Below the pieces are notes generated by a model. That model was not told where the DNA came from. It worked only from the letters and a program-made list of their open reading frames with translations, and ran no database searches. From positions 178,477-242,476 of the forward strand of contig DASSJF010000082.1 in NCBI GenBank assembly GCA_035691305.1: a DNA stretch of 64,000 nt. The letters are read 5' to 3'. The DNA is from a bacterium (GTDB taxonomy: Bacteria > Sysuimicrobiota > Sysuimicrobiia > Sysuimicrobiales > Segetimicrobiaceae). Both the position numbers and the translations under genes were made by a program. Below are positions 34,826-42,099 of this stretch, in pieces (position 1 is the stretch's first letter; every line of letters starts with the position of its first letter).

Positions 34826-35086
34826 TTACTCCGGGTCGTCGACCGGCCGGATTTCGACGGAGCCGAGGTGTGCTTCGGGCATCTGTGAGGCCACGCGAAT
34901 GGCGTCGTTCAGATCCCGGGCACGGATGAGCACGACATCCTGTAGGTGGCCGCCGGCGGCCCCGCCGCCCTCGACCGTGGAGAGCCTGCCGTTCCTCACC
35001 CGGATCGTCACGGCACCCTGCCGGCGCCCCGGCGCCCCGGCCGGTTCCACTTCCTTGTTATTGTAGATCAGGCACAGATACGTCAT
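34826..35086 (-). CDS. YCII-related protein, shortened and lacking the DGPF motif
   Basis: An 86-residue protein with the start (MTYLCLIYNN) and end (VVLIRARDLNDAIRVASQMP, GSVEIRPV) of the DGPF/YCII family. It is missing roughly 40 residues after the first strand. The position of the DGPF motif reads EGGG. The full family members at 35867 and 36295 are 143 and 122 residues. It sits 6 bp upstream of the ECF42 sigma gene on the same strand, so it is probably cotranscribed. It may be a degenerate copy or a trimmed functional variant. Confidence 0.75.
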   Translation of the reverse strand: MTYLCLIYNNKEVEPAGAPGRRQGAVTIRVRNGRLSTVEGGGAAGGHLQDVVLIRARDLNDAIRVASQMPEAHLGSVEIRPVDDPE

Positions 35087-35172
35087 CGACCCCCGTCTCC
35101 CGATGGTGGGATGCCTACGTTAGGTCGTCGTTCGGGGAGCCGGAGGATCGACACGCGCCGGGCCCAAAAGTC

Positions 35173-35769
35173 ATGAGCATGGCCGAACCGATCCAGGAGA
35201 TCGTCACCGAGCGGGAGCGGGCGCGCGAGCGCGGCGACCCGCTCGCGGAAGTCTGCTACCTCGTCACGATCGCGGCGCCGGACCGGGCGGAGGCGCGCGC
35301 GCTCACGCTGCGCGACGTTACCGAGCGCGGCGTCGGCGTGCTCATCAGCCGAACGAGCCCCAAGTGGCATCAGGTGGCGCGCGCCGAGACGGCCACCCTG
35401 CTGATCCACTGGCCGACGGTCCGGCGGCAGTACCGGATCTGGGGGCCGATCACGCCGATGGAGCCCGAGCAAATCGAGACGTACTGGCGGCGCAAAGGGC
35501 TCGGTTCGATGCTGCTCGAGCACTACTACGCGGAATACCAGCCGCAAAGCAGCGAGGTGCCCTCCCGCCAGGCGTTCCTGGCCGGAATCGAGGACCTTCG
35601 CCGCCGCTATCCCGCCCGCGAGGGCGTGCCGCGGCCGGCCAGTCTCGCGGGTATCTACGTAGTGCCGCGCGAGATCGAGGCGTGGCACGGCTCGGAGGAT
35701 CGCCTGCACGATCGCCGGCGGTACCGGCGGGTCGCGGAGGGCTGGGAGGGCGCCACGCTGGTCCCCTGA
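35173..35769 (+). CDS. Pyridoxamine 5'-phosphate oxidase-like flavin protein
   Basis: A 198-residue split-barrel protein. The C-terminal IEAWHGSEDRLHDRRRYRR matches the PNPOx C-terminal region that binds PLP. RQYRIWGPI and YWRRKGLGSMLLEHYYAEYQPQSSEV match the PdxH-like core. Family members oxidise pyridoxamine phosphate with FMN. The N-terminal FMN-binding part is less typical, so an acting or related flavin enzyme is possible. It is divergent from the sigma operon with an 86-bp gap. ATG 35179 is an alternative start. Confidence 0.8.
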   Translation: MSMAEPIQEIVTERERARERGDPLAEVCYLVTIAAPDRAEARALTLRDVTERGVGVLISRTSPKWHQVARAETATLLIHWPTVRRQYRIWGPITPMEPEQIETYWRRKGLGSMLLEHYYAEYQPQSSEVPSRQAFLAGIEDLRRRYPAREGVPRPASLAGIYVVPREIEAWHGSEDRLHDRRRYRRVAEGWEGATLVP

Positions 35770-35777
35770 GGCCCGCG

Positions 35778-35800
35778 CCGGCGCCTCCGGGGAGGCCGGC
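35778..35800 (+). promoter_or_regulatory. Bulged stem-loop after the PNPOx-like gene
   Basis: GCCTCC pairs with GGAGGC around a 2-nt loop, with CCGG/CCGG extending the stem beyond a one-base bulge. It begins 9 bp after the stop codon of the PNPOx-like gene. No clear T-run follows, so it is a weak terminator candidate or a 3' mRNA stabiliser. Confidence 0.3.
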
Positions 35801-35866
35801 GGCGCTGTCGATTTCGAGCCGCGCCGGACGACCACGCAGTGAGAAGCCGAACGGGAGGGGTTCCCA

Positions 35867-36298
35867 ATGCGTTTCATGCTGCTCATGATCCCGAAGGGTT
35901 ACGAGAAGGCAGACGTGCATGCGGTGCCGAGCGCGGAGGCCGTCGACGCGATGATGAAGTACAACGAGTCGATGCGTCAGGCCGGGATCCTGGTGGCGCT
36001 CGACGGCCTGCATCCGCAGCGGGCGGGCGCTCGTGTGGAGTTCACGGGGGGCGGCAAGCACATCGTCACCGACGGCCCATTCATCGAAACGCGGGAGGCG
36101 TTGGGCGGGTACTGGATCATCAACGTCAACTCGAAGGCCGAAGCGGTCGAGTGGGCGACGCGGTGTCCGGGCCAGGATTGCACGATCGAAGTCCGGCAGA
36201 TCTTCGAGATGTCCGAGTTCCCCGAAGACGTCCGGAAAGTCGCGGCGAAGTACCCTGAGGTTGGCCGCTCGGCGGGACAGCGAAAGGAGATGCGATGA
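35867..36298 (+). CDS. YCII/DGPF-domain protein, copy A
   Basis: A 143-residue protein of the YCII-related (DGPF) family. MRFMLLMIPK is the first strand, VTDGPFIETREALGGYWII carries the signature, and TIEVRQIFEM is the last strand of the ferredoxin-like fold. The start has GGGAGGGG at 35851-35858. The role is unknown, although genes of this type are the usual targets or partners of ECF42 sigma factors. The stop overlaps the next start (ATGA). Confidence 0.88.
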   Translation: MRFMLLMIPKGYEKADVHAVPSAEAVDAMMKYNESMRQAGILVALDGLHPQRAGARVEFTGGGKHIVTDGPFIETREALGGYWIINVNSKAEAVEWATRCPGQDCTIEVRQIFEMSEFPEDVRKVAAKYPEVGRSAGQRKEMR

Positions 36299-36663
36299 AG
36301 TATATGCTGCTGGCGTACAGTGACGAGCGGGCCTGGGACGAAAGCGAGCGGGAGCAATGCTACAAGGACTCCGGGCAGATCGTCCATGATCTCCGCACGG
36401 CCGGGCGGAACGCCGTCGCCGCGCCGCTGCACCCGGTCGCCACGGCCACGAGCGTGCGCGTGCGGGACGGCAAGCCGCTCATAACGGACGGGCCGTTCGC
36501 GGAGACGCGCGAGCAGCTCGGCGGATATTTTCTCCTGGACGTGACGGACCTCGACGAGGCCATTGCGATCGCCGGACGGCTTCCGAGCGCGAAGTTGGGG
36601 ACGATCGAAATCCGGCCGATCCTGGAAGTCCGCGGTGTGCCGGACGGCCTCTCGAAATCCTAA
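36295..36663 (+). CDS. YCII/DGPF-domain protein, copy B
   Basis: A 122-residue DGPF protein with MKYMLLAYSDE, ITDGPFAETREQLGGYFLLD and GTIEIRPILEVRG. It is coupled to copy A by a four-base overlap and is closer to the family consensus. It converges with and overlaps the CGNR gene by four bases at the 3' end. With the sigma factor and the two other YCII proteins it makes a compact ECF42 locus. Confidence 0.9.
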   Translation: MKYMLLAYSDERAWDESEREQCYKDSGQIVHDLRTAGRNAVAAPLHPVATATSVRVRDGKPLITDGPFAETREQLGGYFLLDVTDLDEAIAIAGRLPSAKLGTIEIRPILEVRGVPDGLSKS

Positions 36664-37232
36664 CGCGCCGCCCGCGGATGATGGGTCCGGAACGTCCGGG
36701 CCTTCACGCGGTTGCCGCAGATCGACATCGAGCACCACGCGCCGGAGCGGTTGCGGGACTGGTCGTAGAATGCCCAGTGGCACCGGCGGCACGCCTTGAG
36801 CCGCCGCCAGGTGCCGTCCATCTGCGCGACGAGCGCCGCGGCCAGCAGCCGGCCGAGCGCGCCGACGACGCCCGGCGCGTCGGGATCGAGGCTCATCGTG
36901 CCCTCCGGCCGCACCCGGACGACCAGGCGCGCGTCGCGCGCCAGGCGGGCCAGCGCCGCGGCCGCCTCGGCGGTCGCCGGCATCCGGTTGTGGGCGAGCG
37001 CGAGGCGCCGCAGGGCTTCGCGCACTTCGACCGCGCGCCGGACGTCGTCGGGGCGGACCGCCGCGGATCCGCGCAGCAGGCCGCGGACGGTCAGCCAGCG
37101 GCGGAGGTCCGCCGGCGCAGCGAACTCGTCGGTGCGCAGCCCGAGATGCGAGCGCTCGATATTGTAGGTGTTGATAAACTCCTGCACCAAGCGCAGTGTC
37201 CGGGGCGCCGGCGCACGTCCGCCCGGTTCCAT
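36660..37232 (-). CDS. CGNR zinc-finger transcriptional regulator
   Basis: A 190-residue protein. The N-terminal helical ABATE-like domain (LRLVQEFINTYNIE...DLRRWL) is followed by a C-terminal zinc finger with C148, C151, C167 and C172, the last in the CGNR motif (172-175). These proteins bind DNA through the finger. I chose ATG 37232 (MEPGGRAPAP) because the family domain begins there; upstream in-frame sequence is low-complexity and Arg-rich. Its 3' end overlaps the convergent DGPF gene by four bases. Targets unknown. Confidence 0.87.
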   Translation of the reverse strand: MEPGGRAPAPRTLRLVQEFINTYNIERSHLGLRTDEFAAPADLRRWLTVRGLLRGSAAVRPDDVRRAVEVREALRRLALAHNRMPATAEAAAALARLARDARLVVRVRPEGTMSLDPDAPGVVGALGRLLAAALVAQMDGTWRRLKACRRCHWAFYDQSRNRSGAWCSMSICGNRVKARTFRTHHPRAAR

Positions 37233-37255
37233 CGGCGACGCGCGGTGCGGCGTGA

Positions 37256-38140
37256 TCACTCCGGCGCGCCGTGGCCTGACGCGACCAGAGCGACGCCGTT
37301 CACAAGATCCCGAAACGCCGCGTCGAAATTCACCCCGCGGATCGTCCATGCGTAGTCGCCGCTCCGGTAGCGCATTCGCCACGATCCGGCCCACCCGGGC
37401 AGGGCCGTTTGGAACTGCAACGTGCCGGCGACCAGTGCTTGGTTCGGCCGCGTCGACGCGCGGGGCGGCGCAAATCGCTGTAACGTCACGCCCCATCCGG
37501 CCAACTGCGCGTCCGTCGGGAAGCGGACGCGCAGACCCATCTCGCTCGCCATCTCCTCGAGTGAGCCCCGCTGGTCGGCGCCCGCGGCGACGTTCGCGCT
37601 GAGGAGGTAGGCGGTGCTCACGCCGTGCACCGCCAGCGCCGGGATGATGACCGGCCGCTCACCGTGCCAGGGCCGCTCCCCGAGCGTCGCGAGGATCGCG
37701 TCGATCTTCGCCGGGACAAAGCGCACCGTGAGGTTGAACGGCCGGTCGTAGGTGCCCTGGTCATCCTTGACGTGGTAGGCGGCCATCTGATCCACGTAGT
37801 CAAAGGACGCGACAAACAGATTCGCCTGCCGGGTGAAACGGTCGACCCGCGGATCCTTCCCGAGCCGTGGATTGCCTGAGACCTTCGCGAGTACCGTCCG
37901 CAGACACTGGGCGAACCCCATCCCGCGGTACCGCTTGTCGGACCCCGTCACAACCGCGACAGCCTGATACATGCTTTCGAGATTCCGCGCCACGAACGAA
38001 AACTGGGGGACGTCCTTGGGCGGGGTGGCCCCCCCTACAAATGCGCCGAAGGATGGGACCCCGGCCGCGAGAGTGACCAGGAGTACCCCGAGGGACGCGG
38101 CAGGGACGCGCCACCGCGGTGTCGTGTGCCGATCCGTCAT
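37256..38140 (-). CDS. Exported DUF2066-family protein
   Basis: A 294-residue protein with a signal peptide (WRVPAASLGVLLVTLAAGVPSFG). The body resembles DUF2066: FAQCLRTVLAKVSGNPRL, a QANLFVASFDYVD strand and a later FVPAKIDAILATLGERPWHGERP element. Function is unknown for the family. I chose ATG 38140 because the GGGGGTGG on the minus strand is well spaced; an in-frame GTG at 38149 adds three residues. It is probably periplasmic or secreted. The CGNR gene follows 23 bp downstream on the same strand. Confidence 0.7.
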   Translation of the reverse strand: MTDRHTTPRWRVPAASLGVLLVTLAAGVPSFGAFVGGATPPKDVPQFSFVARNLESMYQAVAVVTGSDKRYRGMGFAQCLRTVLAKVSGNPRLGKDPRVDRFTRQANLFVASFDYVDQMAAYHVKDDQGTYDRPFNLTVRFVPAKIDAILATLGERPWHGERPVIIPALAVHGVSTAYLLSANVAAGADQRGSLEEMASEMGLRVRFPTDAQLAGWGVTLQRFAPPRASTRPNQALVAGTLQFQTALPGWAGSWRMRYRSGDYAWTIRGVNFDAAFRDLVNGVALVASGHGAPE

Positions 38141-38334
38141 TGCCACCACCCCCTGGCAGGGCCCGGCCCGCGAGATGCGCGCCCACCCCCGCGATAACCG
38201 CCGATCCGATAACGCTGGTTACGCGCCTCCTGATCGACTACCTGCCTCTCGCCGGCGGGCCGCGGCCGAGGAAGTCGCGCGTGGCCCGCCGTACCACCCC
38301 ACGACACGGCTCATCTCGTCGGGAGCGGTTCCCC

Positions 38335-39498
38335 TTGGAAAAGCGCGATGGCGCGCGCGCGTCGCAGTTCACCCGCATCGGTTACCTCGACATTCCCGGG
38401 GGCGGTCAGGTCGTCGTCGACGGCCGCTGGGCCTATGTCGGCCACATGGCGCCGCCGTACGGCACCAGCATCGTGGACGTCTCCGATCCGCGCGCGCCGA
38501 AGCTCGCCTCGCAGATCTCCATCCCGGAAAACATCCATTCGCACAAGGTGCGCGTGCTCGGCGACCTCATGCTGGTCAATCACGAACGTTTTTCTTCGCA
38601 TCGGGCCGGGGCGGACCGCGCCGGCCGGCCCCCGGTCGGTCTCGTGCTGTACGATATCGCCGACCGCGCGAAGCCGCGCCTCATCGGCGGGGTTGCGACC
38701 GCGGCGCGCGGCGTCCACCGGTTCGACCTCGCCGGGACCCGCGTATTCCTCTCGACCGAGTGGGAGGGTTTTTCCACCAACATCCTGACGATCGTCGACG
38801 TGGCGCGCCCGGAGCGTCCCGAGATGGTGGGGCAGTGGTGGCTGCCCGGACAGCACGTCGCCGCCGGGGAGCAGCCGCCGTCCGGCGGGCGGCACTACTG
38901 GGTGCATCTTGTGCTGGCGCGCGGCGAGCGCGCGTACGCGGCATGCGGGCAGGCCGGCGCCGTGATCCTCGACATTGCGGATCACCGGGCGCCTCGGACG
39001 ATCGGATCCGCCGCCTGGAACCCGCCGTACACGTCGCCGACGCATACGGTGCTGCCGCTGCCGCACGCGATCCGCGGCCGCCGCTTCGCGGTTGTGACCG
39101 ACGAAGACGTCACGGACGACGTGCTCGAGGACCCGCCGGCGTTCATGTGGGTGCTCGATATCACGAACGAGTCGCGGCCTGTGCCCGTGGCCACGTACCA
39201 GGCCGATCCCGCGGGGCTCGTCGTACCGGGCCGCCGCTTCGGGGCGCACCAGCCGTGGGAGCACGTCGGTCCGGACAATATCGTGTTTCTTGCGTGGTTC
39301 AGCGGCGGAGTGCGCGCGGTCGACGTCTCCGATCCCTACCTGCCGCGCGAGGTGGGTTATTACGTTCCGCCGGCGCCGGAGGGCGAGCCGGCGGTACAGA
39401 CCAACGACATCTTCGTGGACGCCCGGGGCCTGGTCTACGCGATCGACCGCTACCGCGGGCTCAGCGTGCTCGAGTACGCGCCGTACGCGGCCAGGTGA
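38335..39498 (+). CDS. LVIVD-repeat beta-propeller protein, copy 2
   Basis: A 387-residue paralogue of 4461-5600 that matches it along its length (GGGQVVVDG, YVGHMAPPYGTS, IHSHKVRV, TDEDVTDDVLEDPPAFMWVLDI, FGAHQPWE). I chose TTG 38335, with GGGAGCGG upstream, because it puts the same 11 residues before the first conserved Phe as in copy 1. The longer open frame upstream is Arg/Pro-rich and unlike the family. No signal peptide. The 3' end overlaps the convergent PPOX gene by 38 bp. Function unknown. Confidence 0.75.
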   Translation: MEKRDGARASQFTRIGYLDIPGGGQVVVDGRWAYVGHMAPPYGTSIVDVSDPRAPKLASQISIPENIHSHKVRVLGDLMLVNHERFSSHRAGADRAGRPPVGLVLYDIADRAKPRLIGGVATAARGVHRFDLAGTRVFLSTEWEGFSTNILTIVDVARPERPEMVGQWWLPGQHVAAGEQPPSGGRHYWVHLVLARGERAYAACGQAGAVILDIADHRAPRTIGSAAWNPPYTSPTHTVLPLPHAIRGRRFAVVTDEDVTDDVLEDPPAFMWVLDITNESRPVPVATYQADPAGLVVPGRRFGAHQPWEHVGPDNIVFLAWFSGGVRAVDVSDPYLPREVGYYVPPAPEGEPAVQTNDIFVDARGLVYAIDRYRGLSVLEYAPYAAR

Positions 39499-39928
39499 CG
39501 GTGCGGTCCACCGTGATCGCGAGCACCGGGCGCTGCTCCAGGCGCATCGTCCGGTACTGACGGTATTTCCGCCGCAGCGCGCGAAGCGCCCGGGTGTGCT
39601 CCGCGACGCCCGGCTTGATGACGCGCGCGGTCCCGAAGACGAGCACGTACCACAGGCGCCGCCAGTCTTCCCGGTACGCGTCGATCACCACCGCCACGTG
39701 CGGATTCGAGGCGATGTTACGCACGCGCCGCAGGCGTAGCGGCGCGGCGCGCTTGGGCTTTTCGTCGATCGGGGAGTAGAGGCGGCCGCCGGTCTCGGCG
39801 AAGCAGATCGGCACGACATGCGGCCGTCCGCGGCGGTCGGCGGTGGCGAGGCGGGCGATGCGCGCCCGGCGGAGCGCGGTCGCGCCCCCTCGCGCGGCGG
39901 GCCGGCCCGCTACGTGGTTCCCAGCCAC
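39461..39928 (-). CDS. PPOX-class probable F420-dependent enzyme
   Basis: A 155-residue split-barrel protein resembling the TIGR03668 group of F420-dependent pyridoxamine oxidase-like proteins. Motifs are IARLATADRRGRPHVVPICF, RLRRVRNIASNPHVAVVID and EDWRRLWYVLV. I chose GTG 39928, which overlaps the upstream dehydrogenase gene by 19 bp; the open frame continues much further, but only as shadow. Cofactor F420 or FMN cannot be decided from sequence. The last 12 codons lie opposite the end of the LVIVD gene. Confidence 0.75.
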   Translation of the reverse strand: MAGNHVAGRPAARGGATALRRARIARLATADRRGRPHVVPICFAETGGRLYSPIDEKPKRAAPLRLRRVRNIASNPHVAVVIDAYREDWRRLWYVLVFGTARVIKPGVAEHTRALRALRRKYRQYRTMRLEQRPVLAITVDRTVTWPRTARTRAR

Positions 39929-40794
39929 CGCTCGACCAAGGTGATGAGCGCGGTGTGGTCCTCCGCGGCCAGCCCGGACTGCGCGGCCGCACGCCACGCC
40001 TGCCGCAGCGCCTCGCCGAGCAGCATCGGCACGTCCAGTCCCGCGGCGACGTCGAGGCAGATGTCGAGGTCCTTGAGGTACTGCGCGACCGTGAAGCCCG
40101 TGGTGAAGCGGCGCGGCAGCATGTACTGCGCGACTTTGTTCTCGGTCGTGTTGCTCCGCCCGCTCGAGAGGTTGACGGCCTCGAGCATCCGCTCGGGCGC
40201 GACGCCCGCGCGCCGCGCGAGCGCCACGGCCTCGACGGCGCTCCAAACCGTGGCGGCCGACATCAGGTTGTTGATCGTCTTGACGATGTCGCCGTCGCCG
40301 GGCGCGTCCCCAACGTGGACGATCCGGCCGAAGCACTCCAGCACCGGCCGCTGCGAGTCCAGCAGCGCCGCGGCGCCGCCCACCATGACGCAGAGCGTGC
40401 CCTGTTCGGCGCCGCGCACGCCGCCTGAGACCGGCGCGTCGAGCGTCCCCACGCCGCGGACAGTCAGGTCGGCCGCGAGTTTCCGCGTTACGCATGGGTG
40501 CGAGGACGTCATTTCGAGGAGCGTCTGCCCCGCGCGTGCCGCGGCCAGGAGGCCATCGGCGCCGTGCGCGGCGCGCTCCACCGCGGGGCCGTCGGGCAGC
40601 ATCGTGATGACCGTATCCGCGCCCTCGACGGCACCGGCGACGCTCGTGGCGGCCGCGGCGCCGGAGGCGCGCGCGGCCGCCACGGCGTCCTCCCGGATGT
40701 CGTAGGCCGTGACTGGGTAGCCCGCGGCGAGCAGCCGCCGCGCCATCGGCTGTCCCATTCGGCCCAACCCGACAAACCCGACTCGTTTAGTCAT
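39910..40794 (-). CDS. 3-hydroxyisobutyrate dehydrogenase-like beta-hydroxyacid dehydrogenase
   Basis: A 294-residue NAD-dependent enzyme with GLGRMGQPM (residues 9-17), the substrate motif DAPVSGG and the catalytic Lys in KTINNLMSA. Family members oxidise 3-hydroxyisobutyrate, tartronate semialdehyde (reductase direction) or similar acids. It is divergent from the copper cluster with a 222-bp gap containing a 20-bp palindrome, and it is followed by the PPOX gene with a 19-bp overlap. Confidence 0.9.
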   Translation of the reverse strand: MTKRVGFVGLGRMGQPMARRLLAAGYPVTAYDIREDAVAAARASGAAAATSVAGAVEGADTVITMLPDGPAVERAAHGADGLLAAARAGQTLLEMTSSHPCVTRKLAADLTVRGVGTLDAPVSGGVRGAEQGTLCVMVGGAAALLDSQRPVLECFGRIVHVGDAPGDGDIVKTINNLMSAATVWSAVEAVALARRAGVAPERMLEAVNLSSGRSNTTENKVAQYMLPRRFTTGFTVAQYLKDLDICLDVAAGLDVPMLLGEALRQAWRAAAQSGLAAEDHTALITLVERWLGTT

Positions 40795-40856
40795 GATTTT
40801 GTCACCATGCTCGCGGTACTTCTGTGCAGCCGGGAGCAGTTCATGCGGGAAGCGGA

Positions 40857-40876
40857 CATCGGGCGGCCGCCCGATG
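40857..40876. promoter_or_regulatory. Perfect 20-bp palindrome upstream of the copper/iron-sulfur cluster
   Basis: CATCGGGCGG is followed immediately by its exact reverse complement. It lies between the divergent 3-hydroxyisobutyrate dehydrogenase-like gene and the sulfocyanin-like gene, 160 bp before the latter's ATG. It is the longest perfect palindrome I noticed in the window. It is a plausible operator for one or both genes; the regulator is not identified. Confidence 0.5.
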
Positions 40877-41001
40877 CCTTCTCACAGGAAATCGCCATTC
40901 GGCGGTGGCGGCCTTTGGGGATGGCCGCCGGCGCGCAGGGGGCTACAGTGCCGGTAACAGCCGTACCCGTACCGCAGCCCCAGACACGCGGTCGGGAGAC
41001 C

Positions 41002-41009
41002 AAAGGAGG
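41002..41009 (+). promoter_or_regulatory. Strong Shine-Dalgarno site of the sulfocyanin-like gene
   Basis: AAAGGAGG lies 7 bases before ATG 41017. It is a near-perfect complement of the 16S 3' end and stronger than most sites in the window. It suggests high expression of this small blue copper protein. Confidence 0.7.
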
Positions 41010-41016
41010 ATAGACC

Positions 41017-41556
41017 ATGAAAACAGCCGGTCTGGCAAGAGTGATGCGGCGGATGCTGGCGGTGGCGATTATCGGCGGCGCCGCGGCCTTGGTCCCCGGG
41101 ACGGCGAGCCTCGCGGCGGCGGCACACGCGGTCGACGTGTCGATCGTGGCCGGCAAGGACGCCGGCGGCGGCGGGTTCGATTTCAACGGCTACAAGAACG
41201 GCGGCATGACGGTCACCGTCCCGGTCGGCTGGCAGGTCACCGTGCACTTCACGAACGCGAACGACCTGCCGCACAGCGTGGCCGTGCTGGCGGTAGGCGC
41301 GGACAAGCAGCCGGCGCCGGGCGGAGCTCCGGTGTTCTCGGGAGCCACTACCAAAGATCTTTCGGCGGGGCTTCCCAAGGGCGCGAAGCAGACGTTCACG
41401 TTTGAGGCGAGCAAGCCCGGCACGTACGAGTTCGTCTGCGGCGTGTCCGGCCACGCCATCGCCGGGATGTGGGACAAGCTGGTCGTCTCGCCCGACGCCC
41501 AGGCACCCAGCGTCACCCCGGCCGGTGCGGCGACTCTCACCGTGGGTTCGAACTGA
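41017..41556 (+). CDS. Sulfocyanin-like type 1 (blue) copper protein
   Basis: A 179-residue exported cupredoxin. The signal peptide covers residues 1-~36 (MRRMLAVAIIGGAAAL...SLAAAAHA). The copper ligands are H86 in DLPHSVAV, C141 in FVCGVSGH, H146, and M151, the spacing of a type 1 site. The block FDFNGYKNGGMTVTVP resembles sulfocyanin and rusticyanin, electron carriers in periplasm-like spaces. It is the first gene of a five-gene redox cluster and is followed by a stem-loop. Its likely role is soluble electron transfer between the cluster's membrane proteins. Confidence 0.85.
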   Translation: MKTAGLARVMRRMLAVAIIGGAAALVPGTASLAAAAHAVDVSIVAGKDAGGGGFDFNGYKNGGMTVTVPVGWQVTVHFTNANDLPHSVAVLAVGADKQPAPGGAPVFSGATTKDLSAGLPKGAKQTFTFEASKPGTYEFVCGVSGHAIAGMWDKLVVSPDAQAPSVTPAGAATLTVGSN

Positions 41557-41574
41557 GCCGATAGAGGTACGGGA

Positions 41575-41608
41575 GGCCCGGCGGCCGCGCAGCGCGAGCC
41601 GCCGGGCC
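41575..41608 (+). promoter_or_regulatory. Stem-loop between the blue copper gene and the first CuA gene
   Basis: GGCCCGGCGG (41575-41584) pairs perfectly with CCGCCGGGCC (41599-41608). The 14-nt loop can form a further small CGCG/CGCG stem. There is no T-run, so readthrough into the CuA gene is expected. It probably sets a higher mRNA level for the blue copper protein. Confidence 0.5.
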
Positions 41609-41637
41609 CGATCCCACCGAGTGGAGGGGAGGCGGGC

Positions 41638-42099
41638 ATGATGAGAAGGCGGCGATTCCTGGCGGTGGCGGTTGGCGGTGCGCTCCTCGCAGCCGGCCTC
41701 TTCGCGGTCCGGCTGGGGGCGTCGCCGCTGCCGCATCCGCGGACGATCACGCTCGAGGCGTCGCAGTGGCGCTACACGCCCGGCGTGGTCACCGTGAACG
41801 AAGGCGACCCGGTCACGATCGTCATCAAGGCCACCGACGTGACGCACGGGTTCTACCTCGACGGCTACAACGTCACAGAGACCGTCGTGCCCGGCGAAAC
41901 GATCACCGTGAAGTTCGTGGCCACGCGCAGCGGACGCTGGATGTTCCGGTGCGCCGTGACGTGTGGCGCGTTCCACCCCTACATGATCGGCTGGCTGCGG
42001 GTGCAGCCCAACGTCACGCTGCGGCTCGGCCTGCTGGCCGTCGGTATGGTCGGCGCCTCCGCGCTGTTCGCGGCGTGGGAGGAGGGACGCGGACGATGA
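41638..42099 (+). CDS. Membrane-anchored single-domain CuA cupredoxin, copy 1
   Basis: A 153-residue protein with an N-terminal hydrophobic segment (residues ~7-27) and a second one near the C-terminus (~127-147). Between them is a Cox2-like cupredoxin domain. The binuclear CuA ligands are complete: H70 in THGFYLDGYN, then C105, C109, H113 and M116 (CxxxCxxxHxxM). The Glu of Cox2 in the loop is Val. Cox2 and NosZ use CuA to accept electrons, but here no oxidase subunit I or NosZ is nearby. RBS GGAGGGGAGG precedes the ATG. The stop overlaps the next start (ATGA). Confidence 0.87.
   Translation: MMRRRRFLAVAVGGALLAAGLFAVRLGASPLPHPRTITLEASQWRYTPGVVTVNEGDPVTIVIKATDVTHGFYLDGYNVTETVVPGETITVKFVATRSGRWMFRCAVTCGAFHPYMIGWLRVQPNVTLRLGLLAVGMVGASALFAAWEEGRGR

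Noticed and set aside
38119..38334. N-terminal extension of the second LVIVD protein
   Set aside because: The region is Arg/Pro-rich, overlaps the divergent DUF2066 gene start and has no counterpart in copy 1.
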